This document shows, in pieces, positions 51,941-60,878 of a stretch of 64,000 nucleotides of DNA (position 1 is the stretch's first letter; each line of letters opens with the position of its first letter). The notes beneath the pieces were generated by a model that searched no databases, was not told where the DNA came from, and was given only the letters and a program-made list of their open reading frames with translations. Source of the DNA: Chitinophaga skermanii. Its GTDB lineage: Bacteria; Bacteroidota; Bacteroidia; Chitinophagales; Chitinophagaceae. The stretch spans positions 1 through 64,000 of the forward strand of contig NZ_QLLL01000005.1 of the NCBI RefSeq assembly GCF_003259335.1. Reading direction: 5' to 3'. Made by a program: the position numbers and the translations under genes.

Positions 51941-52085
51941 CACGGCATTTTTTTGTGAGAAAGGAAGGGGGTAAATTCAGGATGTAATTACTAGCAAGCA
52001 ATATTGTAAGTTCTTTGACAAGTTGTTGAATTTGAAATATCATCCCTAGATGAATAGCGATGCACCTATCACCCCATTACTTGTA

Positions 52086-52206
52086 ACATATAGGAAAATA
52101 TAGTGGGCATATAGGTCGTATATTAGGGACATATATCTCCAATATATATTGACGCGGGTTTGACCATTGAAATAACATTAGAAGACCATTAGGAGATATT
52201 ACTCGT
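52086..52206. repeat. Degenerate 11-nt array, ATATA/CATTA family
   Basis: Eleven consecutive 11-mers from 52086 keep register. Examples are ACATATAGGAA, CATATAGGTCG, CATATATCTCC, then ACCATTGAAAT, AACATTAGAAG and ACCATTAGGAG. They are more diverged than the other arrays. Confidence 0.6.
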
Positions 52207-52307
52207 TACCTTCTTTCCAATAGAAAACCCCATTCAGCGATAATTTACTATTAGCTGGTAGGCGTATGTTACGCGCAAAGAAGATCATATACCACCTAAT
52301 GGCTTTA

Positions 52308-52991
52308 TTACCAGGCGCGTTTCAAGTACTTCGTGGCACCTTCAACAATACACCATTGTGCTAATCCGTACGTGAGCATCACTAGTACGCCACCGCCCGG
52401 GAAGGCTTGGTAGAATTTGTTAATCGCTAATAATGAATCTGATATCACAAATAAGCTAGCGCCTACAATGAAGAAAGCGGAAAATCCCTCCTTGATATGT
52501 GCATACGAAAAGATGCTCATGGCCAGCATGGTTGCAATCGTGAGGGCATATATCATCACCGGGATCGTCATATCGCCCAAATGGGGCAATAAAAACGCTA
52601 CGAGGGCGCCCGCATACAAAAGCACGATGGCTACCCATAAAAGGTTATTATGGCCAATAAAACTTTTCGGTAACCTGCTTTTGGCAAAGAAGAAGATGTA
52701 CATCACGTGGGCTAGTAAAAAAGAGGCTAGTCCCAACATGAAATAAAGACCGGTTTTATCCTCCAACAATAACAACACATCGCCCCACCAGGAAAAAATA
52801 AGGGCGGCAAATACCAGGTTGCGAGAACGGTAGGCACTATGTCCCACCTGCATCCAATAGTAGATCGCCAGCACTATCATTAAGCCTGGCTTAGTAATGT
52901 AACGTATTTCGACAGGAAGATCGAAGGCAACGGCTAATAGATCGGCTAATAGCAATAAAAAGTAGAGTAAGCTCCAAAGCTGTTTTTGCAT
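52308..52991 (-). CDS. Lysoplasmalogenase-family (YhhN/TMEM86) membrane protein
   Basis: This protein is 227 residues from the ATG at 52991 (a TTG nine codons upstream is also possible). It has about eight TM helices. The YhhN pattern ASFLLAHVMYIFFF and the spacing of polar residues between helices fit this family. Vertebrate relatives cleave lysoplasmalogens; the bacterial role is not settled. It follows the histidine kinase gene on the same strand (40-nt gap from the ATG, 12 nt from the TTG), so it is likely the last gene of that operon. Confidence 0.78.
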   Translation of the reverse strand: MQKQLWSLLYFLLLLADLLAVAFDLPVEIRYITKPGLMIVLAIYYWMQVGHSAYRSRNLVFAALIFSWWGDVLLLLEDKTGLYFMLGLASFLLAHVMYIFFFAKSRLPKSFIGHNNLLWVAIVLLYAGALVAFLLPHLGDMTIPVMIYALTIATMLAMSIFSYAHIKEGFSAFFIVGASLFVISDSLLAINKFYQAFPGGGVLVMLTYGLAQWCIVEGATKYLKRAW

Positions 52992-53030
52992 AACTAAGGT
53001 GGAATATAACTTGCTCAACTTACTTCACTT

Positions 53031-54368
53031 TTAGTTATTTAACAATACGTAAAAAGTTGTACCCTGTGCAGGTGGACTATCAACCTTCAATTGACCACCA
53101 TGCATTTGAATAATCTGTTGTGATAAGCTTAGGCCAATACCAGAGCCTTTTTTCTTGGTGGTAAAGAAAGGTATGAAAATTTTCTCAATCGCCTCTTCTT
53201 CAATACCTGGACCATTGTCTTTGATTTCAATCACCACTTGCTGCATGGGTCCAAAGTAACCACGCACCGAAATTTTCGGCGATGGTGTTTGTTCCAAGGC
53301 ATCCATAGCGTTTTTGATGAGGTTGATGAGTACCATTTGCAATTGGGCTTGGTCGCCATGAATATCGATCGATAGCGGATCTACATGCAATTGGTATTGT
53401 ATACCCAACGTTTTCATATCGCTGTGTAACAGGTTGCTCACCGAGGTAAGCAGCTCGTTGAGGTTCAGCATTTGGAACACAGGTTTGGGCAGGGTTGTAT
53501 AATCCCGGTAAGCGTTCACGAAATTCATGATGCCCTTACTACGGTTTTCAATGGTTTGCAAGGCTTCTTGTAAATCCTGTACGGCTTCTGTATCTGGTGG
53601 CACAGCGGGTACTAAATCCAGTTCTACGATTTCGCGCATGGTACCAATAAGTGATACAATAGGGGTTACGCTGTTCATGATTTCATGGCGAAGAATCTTC
53701 GTTAAGTTCTGCCATGCTTCCAATTCCTTTTTTTGTAACTCGCCGTGGATATTTTGAATAGAAATTAATTTCACCAATCTACCTTGTAAACGTACAGTAG
53801 TAGCGGTTATAGAAAGTTGCTGGCCATTCGGGGTAGGGTATAATATTTTGCTACCGGCCGGTAATTCGTTCAATAAATTCGGTAAATCGGGGAAGGTGCT
53901 TTTCAACTCCGATAAATACCGCAAACGGTAAATCCCCAGTAGCCTAAAAGCTGCCGGGTTAATGAGTTCTATCTTTCCTTCCACATCAAACGACAAAACG
54001 CCTACCGATACATGTTGAATAATTGTATCGATATACTTCAAGTTTGCTTCACGTTCTGCACGGGTTTGACGAAAGGCTTCCAATACTTCATTGAATTGCA
54101 TATTCAACGCGCTAAAGCTTTTGCCAAGATTATTGTCGGCGCTAAAACGGATAGAAAAATCTTCGTAGCGAATAGCTTCCAAAAACAAGGTGAGCTTGCG
54201 GTTGGTGCGATTAATGAAGTAGTATAAGCTATAGATTTGTAAGCCAATTAAGGGCAGTAGAGCAATGGCCCCGAGCCTGTATTTACCTATCCAACAAACT
54301 ATGCCAACCGCTATGGTAGCGGTTAGCACAAGTAAGCGTAATAATATATTCAGATTGAACTTGTTCAC
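53031..54368 (-). CDS. NtrY-like sensor histidine kinase
   Basis: This 445-residue kinase has two TM helices (about 8-50), a HAMP-like and PAS region (about 60-210), HisKA with phospho-acceptor His in LRHEIMNSVTP, and HATPase_c with NLIKNAMDALE, DNGPGIEEEAIEKIF and GSGIGLSLSQQI. Start is GTG at 54368. Encoded 22 nt after its response regulator, it is the membrane sensor of the pair and probably controls the divergent ABC operon. Confidence 0.9.
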   Translation of the reverse strand: MNKFNLNILLRLLVLTATIAVGIVCWIGKYRLGAIALLPLIGLQIYSLYYFINRTNRKLTLFLEAIRYEDFSIRFSADNNLGKSFSALNMQFNEVLEAFRQTRAEREANLKYIDTIIQHVSVGVLSFDVEGKIELINPAAFRLLGIYRLRYLSELKSTFPDLPNLLNELPAGSKILYPTPNGQQLSITATTVRLQGRLVKLISIQNIHGELQKKELEAWQNLTKILRHEIMNSVTPIVSLIGTMREIVELDLVPAVPPDTEAVQDLQEALQTIENRSKGIMNFVNAYRDYTTLPKPVFQMLNLNELLTSVSNLLHSDMKTLGIQYQLHVDPLSIDIHGDQAQLQMVLINLIKNAMDALEQTPSPKISVRGYFGPMQQVVIEIKDNGPGIEEEAIEKIFIPFFTTKKKGSGIGLSLSQQIIQMHGGQLKVDSPPAQGTTFYVLLNN

Positions 54369-54389
54369 GTACCGGGTTTGTTAGGAAAA

Positions 54390-55751
54390 CTAAATATTGT
54401 ATTTCTCCAAGCGTCTGTACAACGCTGCACGGCTTAATCCCAGTTCCTTCGCAGCTTCTGTGATGTTGCCATTGTGTTTTTTCAGGGCTTGGTTGATCAT
54501 GTTACGTTCCATTTCTTCCAAGTTGAAGCCGGTATCTAAAGCGCTGTCGTTGGAGCTGGCTGTTTTCACAAATACATCTTTTGGCATCAAGGTTTTGCCT
54601 TGGCTTAAAATTACCGCACGCTCAATTGCATGTTGTAATTCGCGCACGTTACCTGGCCACTCGTATTGTTCGAGTTGTGTAATAAGGGTTTCGTGTAAGA
54701 AGGCTACCGGCCTGTTGTATTTTTTACGGTAGATGCCGAGGAAGTATTCTGCCAACATCACGATATCTTCTTTACGCTCGCGTAATGGCGGCAAGTGAAG
54801 CTCGATGGTGTTGATCCTGTATAATAAATCCTGGCGGAAGAGGTATTGAGCAGCCATTTGACCGATATTACGGTTGGTGGCGCAGATTAAACGTACATCC
54901 AGCGGCACGGGTTTATTCGAGCCTACGCGGGTAACCGAGCGGTTTTGGAGTACGGTTAAAAGTTTTGCTTGGAATGGCAACGAAATATTCCCGATTTCAT
55001 CTAAGAAGATGGTACCACCGTTGGCTTCTTCGAAGCGTCCGCTTCTATCTTCGCGGGCATCGGTGAAGGCACCTTTAACGTGGCCGAATAGTTCGCTTTC
55101 GAACAAGGTTTCGCTCAAGGCCCCTAGATCTACGCTTACGAATGGTTTTTCGGCGCGGTGGGAGAGTTGATGAATATGCCTTGCCAATAAATCTTTACCG
55201 GTACCGTTTTCCCCGAGAATGAGAATATTGGCATCTGTAGCCGCTACGCGCGCTACGGTGTCCATCAATTCTTTCATGGCCGGGCTATCGCCGATCATGG
55301 GGTTTTCGTTATTGGTAACGGGTTTATTGCTAAGTGTAGGGGTGGCAGATTGTTTGTTCTGGCGGTTTTCTACAGCTTTTTGTAGGGTAGCCAGCAGTTT
55401 CTCGTTTTCCCATGGCTTCAATACGAAATCCACAGCACCGGCCTTAATAGCGCGAACGGCCATTTCCACATCGCCATAAGCGGTGAAAAGAACCACGGAA
55501 GCGTCCGGTTTTATGTCGAGAATCTTATCCAGCCACTCGAAACCTTCCTTCCCGCTACTTAAATCGCGGGTGAAGTTCATGTCGAGTAGAATCACGTCGA
55601 AGTCGAAATTCGTAACGAGGTACGGGATTTTCTGGGGATTCTTTTCAAACTCCACCACCGCAAAATGTCGCTTCAATAGCAATCTTGCAGCTCTAAGTAC
55701 ATCCACATCGTCGTCGACTATTAAAATTTTTCCTGTTTGTATCGCGCTCAT
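54390..55751 (-). CDS. NtrC-family sigma-54-dependent response regulator
   Basis: This 453-residue protein has a receiver domain (about 5-120) with the phospho-acceptor Asp in VILLDMNFTRD. The AAA+ domain (about 155-385) has Walker A GENGTGKDL, GAFTDA (the sigma-54 contact loop, with Asp at the fifth position in place of Gly), Walker B GGTIFLDEIG and R-finger region. A Fis-type HTH is at the C-terminus (NITEAAKELGLSRAALYRRL). It should activate sigma-54 promoters. Start is the ATG at 55751; 12 upstream codons are also open. The palindrome in the divergent promoter is its likely site. Confidence 0.92.
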   Translation of the reverse strand: MSAIQTGKILIVDDDVDVLRAARLLLKRHFAVVEFEKNPQKIPYLVTNFDFDVILLDMNFTRDLSSGKEGFEWLDKILDIKPDASVVLFTAYGDVEMAVRAIKAGAVDFVLKPWENEKLLATLQKAVENRQNKQSATPTLSNKPVTNNENPMIGDSPAMKELMDTVARVAATDANILILGENGTGKDLLARHIHQLSHRAEKPFVSVDLGALSETLFESELFGHVKGAFTDAREDRSGRFEEANGGTIFLDEIGNISLPFQAKLLTVLQNRSVTRVGSNKPVPLDVRLICATNRNIGQMAAQYLFRQDLLYRINTIELHLPPLRERKEDIVMLAEYFLGIYRKKYNRPVAFLHETLITQLEQYEWPGNVRELQHAIERAVILSQGKTLMPKDVFVKTASSNDSALDTGFNLEEMERNMINQALKKHNGNITEAAKELGLSRAALYRRLEKYNI

Positions 55752-55907
55752 AGAGATAATATTCTTGGTTGATGGCATAGCAAACAATGTTCCTAATCAA
55801 GCTGCTACAATTTCTTAAATTGCCTGTAATGCACTGGTGTAGCAATATTAATCAAAGAATTTGTTGTTATCTTGATTTTTTTAAAACGGGCCAGTGACCT
55901 GCAAAAC

Positions 55908-55921
55908 GTCCGATATCGGAC
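55908..55921. promoter_or_regulatory. Perfect palindrome GTCCGATATCGGAC (candidate enhancer)
   Basis: This 14-bp palindrome lies in the divergent intergenic region, about 77-90 bp upstream of the -24 element of the ABC operon. That is the usual place for an NtrC-type enhancer. A weaker GTTC-N6-GAAC repeat follows near 55929-55942. The proposed regulator is the adjacent NtrC-type protein (inference). Confidence 0.6.
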
Positions 55922-55996
55922 ATCGCGTGTTCGCTTAAGAACGTTTTCGAGAAAGCGAATTTTCATAAAACAGCCACCATGGCCAATTTGATGTTT

Positions 55997-56011
55997 TGGC
56001 ATATGGATTGG
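55997..56011 (+). promoter_or_regulatory. Candidate sigma-54 -24/-12 promoter
   Basis: TGGCAT, then TTGG, with the two GG pairs ten bases apart as in GG-N10-GC. It is near consensus except for G in place of the -12 C. The start point would be about 56022, giving a leader of about 20 nt before the ATG at 56041. Confidence 0.5.
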
Positions 56012-56040
56012 AAAACGAACAGTGCTAACATTTAACTGCA

Positions 56041-57288
56041 ATGGACAGAAAAATTGAAAAGAAATTTTGGAACAAAAAACGCATCACCTTCATCACGGGT
56101 GGTGGCATCGTTGCTCTCCTATTACTCTATAACCTAATTTTCGCCGATCACCGTTCAAAATTGAATGTTGAAAAGGACAAAATCACGATCTCTACAGTGA
56201 GCCAAGGCCCATTCGATGTTTACATTGCTGTTACGGCCGTTGTGCAACCACTTAAAACTATCCGCCTCGATGCGATCGAAGGTGGTTATGTAGCAGAAAA
56301 ATTCGTGGAAGGTGGTACCATGGTGAAAGCCGGTGATTCCATCCTACGCTTAGAAAATCAGCGCCTATTGATGGATTTCGTTAACCGTGAAACGGAAATC
56401 TACCGTTTGATCAACGATTTACAGAATACCCGCTTGAAATTAAAGCAAGATAGGTTCGAAATGCAAAAAACCTTGTCGCTCGTAGATTACCAACTCGAGC
56501 AAGCCAAGGATTTGCACGAACGCAACGAAAAACTTTTCAAAGAGAAAGTTATTCCCCAGCAAGATTATATCAAAACAAAGCTCGATTACGAACGTTTGGT
56601 AAAACAACGCAAGATCGAAGTAGAATCACAATCCTTCCAAGAAGACAACGCCCGCCTACAAATCACCCAGCTAGAAGGTACCATTGCCCGTACGCAACGT
56701 AACCTAGCTATGATGAAGCATAACCTCGAAAACCTCGTGGTACATGCACCGGTAGATGGCCAGTTATCTTCTATCGACGTGGAAATCGGTACGAACATCA
56801 ATGCCGGCCAGAATATTGGCCAGATCGATGACTTGAACGGTTTTAAAATGCGTGCCGAAATCGACGAACACTACATTTCTAAAGTATACGCAGGTTTGAA
56901 AGGTTCTTTCGAATTCAACGGTAAATCAAACGAATTACAAATCGTGAAAGTATATCCAGAGGTGAAAAACGGTCGTTTCGAAGTGGATTTAAACTTTACA
57001 GGGAAAGCACCGGAAGGCATCCGTCGTGGTCAATCTTCACCGATTCGCTTGGAATTGGGTAAATCTACCAAAGCCATTTTATTACCGATTGGTGGGTTCT
57101 TCTCCGATACGGGTGGTAACTGGGTGTATGTGTTAGATAAAGATGAAAAACGTGCAGTGAAACGCCAAATTAGCCTTGGTCAAAAAAATCCGCAATTCTT
57201 CGAAGTATTAGAAGGTTTGCAACCGGGTGAGAAAGTAATCACCTCATCGTACGAAAACTACGGTAACAAAGAAGTATTACAATTCTAA
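56041..57288 (+). CDS. HlyD/MacA-type efflux periplasmic adaptor
   Basis: This 415-residue membrane-fusion protein has an N-terminal TM anchor (about 15-35), a biotinyl-lipoyl-like half (residues 50-110), a long coiled-coil hairpin (about 115-225), the second lipoyl half (VHAPVDGQLSSIDVEIGT) and a beta-barrel/membrane-proximal part. It bridges the ABC transporter below to an outer-membrane channel that is not in the window. It heads the operon, under the candidate sigma-54 promoter. Confidence 0.9.
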   Translation: MDRKIEKKFWNKKRITFITGGGIVALLLLYNLIFADHRSKLNVEKDKITISTVSQGPFDVYIAVTAVVQPLKTIRLDAIEGGYVAEKFVEGGTMVKAGDSILRLENQRLLMDFVNRETEIYRLINDLQNTRLKLKQDRFEMQKTLSLVDYQLEQAKDLHERNEKLFKEKVIPQQDYIKTKLDYERLVKQRKIEVESQSFQEDNARLQITQLEGTIARTQRNLAMMKHNLENLVVHAPVDGQLSSIDVEIGTNINAGQNIGQIDDLNGFKMRAEIDEHYISKVYAGLKGSFEFNGKSNELQIVKVYPEVKNGRFEVDLNFTGKAPEGIRRGQSSPIRLELGKSTKAILLPIGGFFSDTGGNWVYVLDKDEKRAVKRQISLGQKNPQFFEVLEGLQPGEKVITSSYENYGNKEVLQF

Positions 57289-57359
57289 TTAATTAAGAAA
57301 CGTTTGCTATAAAATAGGCCGCCATTCTAATTTATATCACGTAAAAATCCGCTACCAAA

Positions 57360-58049
57360 ATGATCAGAACAGTCAATTTACAAAAAGTATTCACTACCGA
57401 AGAAGTAGAAACCTCTGCACTGAATGGTATCAACATGGAAGTGCAAGAAGGTGAGTTTGTTGCCATCATGGGCCCATCGGGTTGTGGTAAATCAACCCTT
57501 CTCAACATCCTCGGTTTACTCGATAATCCTAATGGTGGCGAGTATCATTTCTGGGACCAAGAGGTGGCACGTATGAGCGAACGCCAACGCGCACAATTGC
57601 GCAAAGGTGCCATCGGGTTCGTATTCCAAAGCTTTAACTTGATCGACGAGTTAACCGTTTTCGAAAACGTAGAGTTGCCGTTGTTATACCTCAAAGTGCC
57701 TAGCTCCGAAAGAAAACAACGCGTTGAAGAAGTGTTGGAAAGAATGAACATTATGCACCGTCGTAATCACTTCCCACAACAATTATCGGGTGGTCAGCAA
57801 CAACGTGTGGCCATTGCCCGTGCTGTAGTAGCGAAACCCAAAATCATCTTAGCGGATGAACCTACCGGTAACCTCGATTCTACCAATGGTGAAGAAGTAA
57901 TGAAACTGTTACAAGAGCTGAACGATGCCGGTACTACATTGATCATGGTAACGCACAGCCCGTACGACGCAGGCTTCGCTCACCGTATCATCAACTTATT
58001 CGATGGTAGAGTAGTGACTGAAAACATCAAGGAGCAATTTCACGTGTAG
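57360..58049 (+). CDS. MacB/LolD-type ABC transporter ATPase
   Basis: This 229-residue ATPase has Walker A GPSGCGKST, Q-loop FVFQSFNLI, signature LSGGQQQRVAIARA, Walker B IILADEPTG and switch His in VTHS. The sequence is of the MacB/LolD/FtsE class that works with FtsX-type permeases. It would energise the permeases encoded downstream. It starts 71 nt after the adaptor. Confidence 0.95.
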   Translation: MIRTVNLQKVFTTEEVETSALNGINMEVQEGEFVAIMGPSGCGKSTLLNILGLLDNPNGGEYHFWDQEVARMSERQRAQLRKGAIGFVFQSFNLIDELTVFENVELPLLYLKVPSSERKQRVEEVLERMNIMHRRNHFPQQLSGGQQQRVAIARAVVAKPKIILADEPTGNLDSTNGEEVMKLLQELNDAGTTLIMVTHSPYDAGFAHRIINLFDGRVVTENIKEQFHV

Positions 58050-58097
58050 CAACTGATCATTTTATCAACCTAATTTATCTATAACGCCCGCAACATC

Positions 58098-60473
58098 ATG
58101 ATCCTAAACAACTTCAAAATAGCATATCGAAATATCAAGAAGCAAAAGCTCTATTCGTTGATCAACATCGGTGGATTAACCTTGGGTTTAAGTATTAGTA
58201 TCATGCTGTTGCTATGGGTACAAGATGAATTCAGTTATGATAAAATGCATAGCAAGTTCAAAAACATCTACATCGTTGGTAACGTATTCGAACGCGGCGA
58301 GCAACAAAACTATAACCGCACGTCGCCGGCAGGTATTGCTGCATATGCCCCGAAAGAAATGACCGGGTTGAAAGAAATTGTACGTGTTGGCGATAATTAC
58401 GATTACTACTTACAAGAGTACAACGGTAAAAGATTCTACGAATCGAACATGGGCTATGTAGATTCTACCTTCTTCAGGTTGTTCGATTTCGAATTGATTA
58501 GCGGGAACAGGTTTTCTCCATTCCCTAATATCCATTCTATCATCATGACCGAATCTACTGCAAAGCGTTACTTCGGCGATGCAGCATCGGCTGTTGGTAA
58601 AGTAATTACGGCGGAGAAAAAGACACAATTCACCGTAGTGGGGGTGATGAAAGATTTCCCCAATAACTCTTCCATAAAGTACGACATTCTTTTCCCTGTT
58701 GCCCATAAAGCCGCTTTATACACGGCGAATGATTACTGGAGTTCTCTGGATAACGACTTTGGTAACTGGGCATTTAATACCTATGTAGAATTAGCGCCCG
58801 GTGCTAATTTAAAAGCCATTGGTGATCAATTAGGCTTGGTACAACATCGTTATAACAAGTACGACCGTAATAGTAAATGGTTTGTACAGCCTATGAGCAT
58901 GTTGCACCTGTACAATAACGATGGTTCTGATGGTGCTATACGCGTGGTTAGAATTTTCTTGATTGTGGCCATTGTAATTATCTTAATTGCATGTATTAAC
59001 TATGTAAACCTTTCAACAGCCCGCGCTTCACAAAGAACCAGCGAAGTGGGTTTACGCAAAGTTGTAGGCGCAACGCGCTTCCAATTATTCGGCCAGTTCA
59101 TGGGCGAGTCAACTATACTGTTTGTTGTATCCATCATATTAGCGTTAGTAGCGGTACCCTTGATGTTACCGTATTACAATACGCTCACACAAAAATCATT
59201 AACCTTCAGCCTATTCAACATGCAAATGTTGTGGGTAGTTGTAAGCGTTATCTTGTTCACCATCTTAATAGCAGGTATATACCCCGCATCGTTGTTATCT
59301 TCTTTCTCGCCACTGAAAGCATTACGTGGTAGTAAGGGTACAGTTGGTTCCAACAATGCGAGCTTCCGTAAGATATTGGTAGTGGTACAGTTCTTCATTT
59401 CTACTGTACTTATCATTGCCACTTTGGTGATCGCTTTTCAGATGAAATATATCCACTCGAAAGAGCTTGGTTTCGATAAATCTAATACCATCACCTTCGG
59501 TGGTGGGGCGCTAGGCGGTGAAAAAGCAACAATTACCAAAAATGAAATCGCCGCTATCCCAGGTGTGATGGCCGTTGCAGCTGCCAATCAAAACATTATG
59601 ACCATCGGGCATACTACCGGTGATACCGATTGGGAAGGCCGTGGCCCCGACGAATCTATGATGGTACATCCTTTTGTAGTGGATGAAAATGTAATTCCTA
59701 TGATGGGTGTGAAAATGATAGCAGGTAGAAACTTCATGCCGGGCTTAGGCGATACTACCGGTTATATCCTCAATGAAACGGCTTTACGCTTGTTGGGGTA
59801 TGAAGGTGATCCTATCGGTAGGTACTTCTCGTTATGGGAACAAAAAGGTACTATCATTGGTATTGTGAAAGACTTCCACATGTCGTCGCTACATGCGAAG
59901 ATAGAACCGGTTGTATTCACGATTAACCCTAACAGGTTATATTATTACCATGTGAAAATTACGCCAGGTAAGGAAAAACAAGTGATTGAAGGTTTAGAAA
60001 AGATCTATAAAAGAGGCAACCCGGATTATCCATTCGAATACAAGTTTATGGATGAGCAGTACAACAATATGTACCAAGCAGAACAACGTACGGGTTGGTT
60101 ATTTAATTACTTCGCAGGTATTGCCATTTTCTTATCGTGTTTAGGATTGTTCGGACTCGTTACCTTCTCTACAGCACAGCGCTTTAAAGAGATAGGTATT
60201 CGTAAGGCTTTGGGTGCTTCCGTTGGAAACATCGTAACATTATTGTCGAAAGATTTCTTGAAGCTGGTGATTATCTCCATTGTCATCGCTGTACCTGCTG
60301 CTTATTATTTCATGAATATTTGGTTGCAAGAATTTGCTTACCACATTTCGTTACAAGCCTGGATGTTTATTGTAGCAGGTGCTGTAGCTATTGCTATAGC
60401 CTTGTTTACCATCAGCTTCCAGTCGATTAAGGCGGCACTGGTGAACCCGGTGAAGTCTTTACGTTCAGAATAA
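58098..60473 (+). CDS. FtsX/MacB-type ABC permease 1
   Basis: This 791-residue permease has an N-terminal TM helix (about 20-42), a large MacB_PCD periplasmic domain, three TM helices around 285-410, a second periplasmic domain and the last three TM helices (about 670-785). The FtsX motifs VGLRKVVGATRFQLFGQFMGES and IGIRKALGASVGNIVTLLSKDF are present. Two FtsX-like units in one chain make it a long-type permease. It is probably an efflux or envelope-remodelling component. Confidence 0.92.
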   Translation: MILNNFKIAYRNIKKQKLYSLINIGGLTLGLSISIMLLLWVQDEFSYDKMHSKFKNIYIVGNVFERGEQQNYNRTSPAGIAAYAPKEMTGLKEIVRVGDNYDYYLQEYNGKRFYESNMGYVDSTFFRLFDFELISGNRFSPFPNIHSIIMTESTAKRYFGDAASAVGKVITAEKKTQFTVVGVMKDFPNNSSIKYDILFPVAHKAALYTANDYWSSLDNDFGNWAFNTYVELAPGANLKAIGDQLGLVQHRYNKYDRNSKWFVQPMSMLHLYNNDGSDGAIRVVRIFLIVAIVIILIACINYVNLSTARASQRTSEVGLRKVVGATRFQLFGQFMGESTILFVVSIILALVAVPLMLPYYNTLTQKSLTFSLFNMQMLWVVVSVILFTILIAGIYPASLLSSFSPLKALRGSKGTVGSNNASFRKILVVVQFFISTVLIIATLVIAFQMKYIHSKELGFDKSNTITFGGGALGGEKATITKNEIAAIPGVMAVAAANQNIMTIGHTTGDTDWEGRGPDESMMVHPFVVDENVIPMMGVKMIAGRNFMPGLGDTTGYILNETALRLLGYEGDPIGRYFSLWEQKGTIIGIVKDFHMSSLHAKIEPVVFTINPNRLYYYHVKITPGKEKQVIEGLEKIYKRGNPDYPFEYKFMDEQYNNMYQAEQRTGWLFNYFAGIAIFLSCLGLFGLVTFSTAQRFKEIGIRKALGASVGNIVTLLSKDFLKLVIISIVIAVPAAYYFMNIWLQEFAYHISLQAWMFIVAGAVAIAIALFTISFQSIKAALVNPVKSLRSE

Positions 60474-60497
60474 TTATTCACGCTAAACATCATACAT

Positions 60498-60878
60498 ATG
60501 TATAGTGAATCGGAAGTAATGGTGCCAAAAGTTGTGCAAGCGATTTTTCAAACGCATAAAATTACTACGAATAGCCCTTCGTATGCCGCGGGGTACGACC
60601 TGCTGATGTTGGTGATTAATATCACCATTGTAATTGCGGTGATTACAGCCGTACATTTTTTCGCTTTAAACTTTTTAAAGGAAGTGAAAGCGAAGCCAAT
60701 AACAGCCAACAAATACGCGGTTTTCAACCTCCGCAATAGTGAGCCTGCACAGTGGGATTTGGCATTAATGATGATTGTAAGCTTAGTGGTTTTATTCCAC
60801 TACACCAATAAACCAGGAAAAGATTGTAGAACAGCCATTAAAACTACGCCGACGAGTATATGTTCAAAAACTATGTAA
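60498..60878 (+). CDS. Small two-TM protein of unknown function
   Basis: This 126-residue protein has TM helices at about 31-58 (LLMLVINITIVIAVITAVHF) and 85-103 (WDLALMMIVSLVVLFHY). A cytosolic loop between them contains EVKAKPITANKYAVFN. It starts 24 nt after permease 1 and overlaps permease 2 by 19 bases, so it is a real part of the operon. No family is recognised. It does not look like a frameshifted FtsX fragment. Confidence 0.7.
   Translation: MYSESEVMVPKVVQAIFQTHKITTNSPSYAAGYDLLMLVINITIVIAVITAVHFFALNFLKEVKAKPITANKYAVFNLRNSEPAQWDLALMMIVSLVVLFHYTNKPGKDCRTAIKTTPTSICSKTM

Larger units (their letters stand above)
51586..52307. other. Gene-free 720-bp repeat locus
   Basis: It lies between nadB and the YhhN-like gene. 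It contains the three arrays listed separately and no credible gene; open frames on either strand here are by-products of the repeats. No T-run terminator is seen for the minus-strand gene at 52308. Confidence 0.7.

Noticed and set aside
51731..51943. 70-residue minus-strand open frame in the repeat locus
   Set aside because: It is created by the 10-nt repeats, which prevent stops, and has no plausible start signal.
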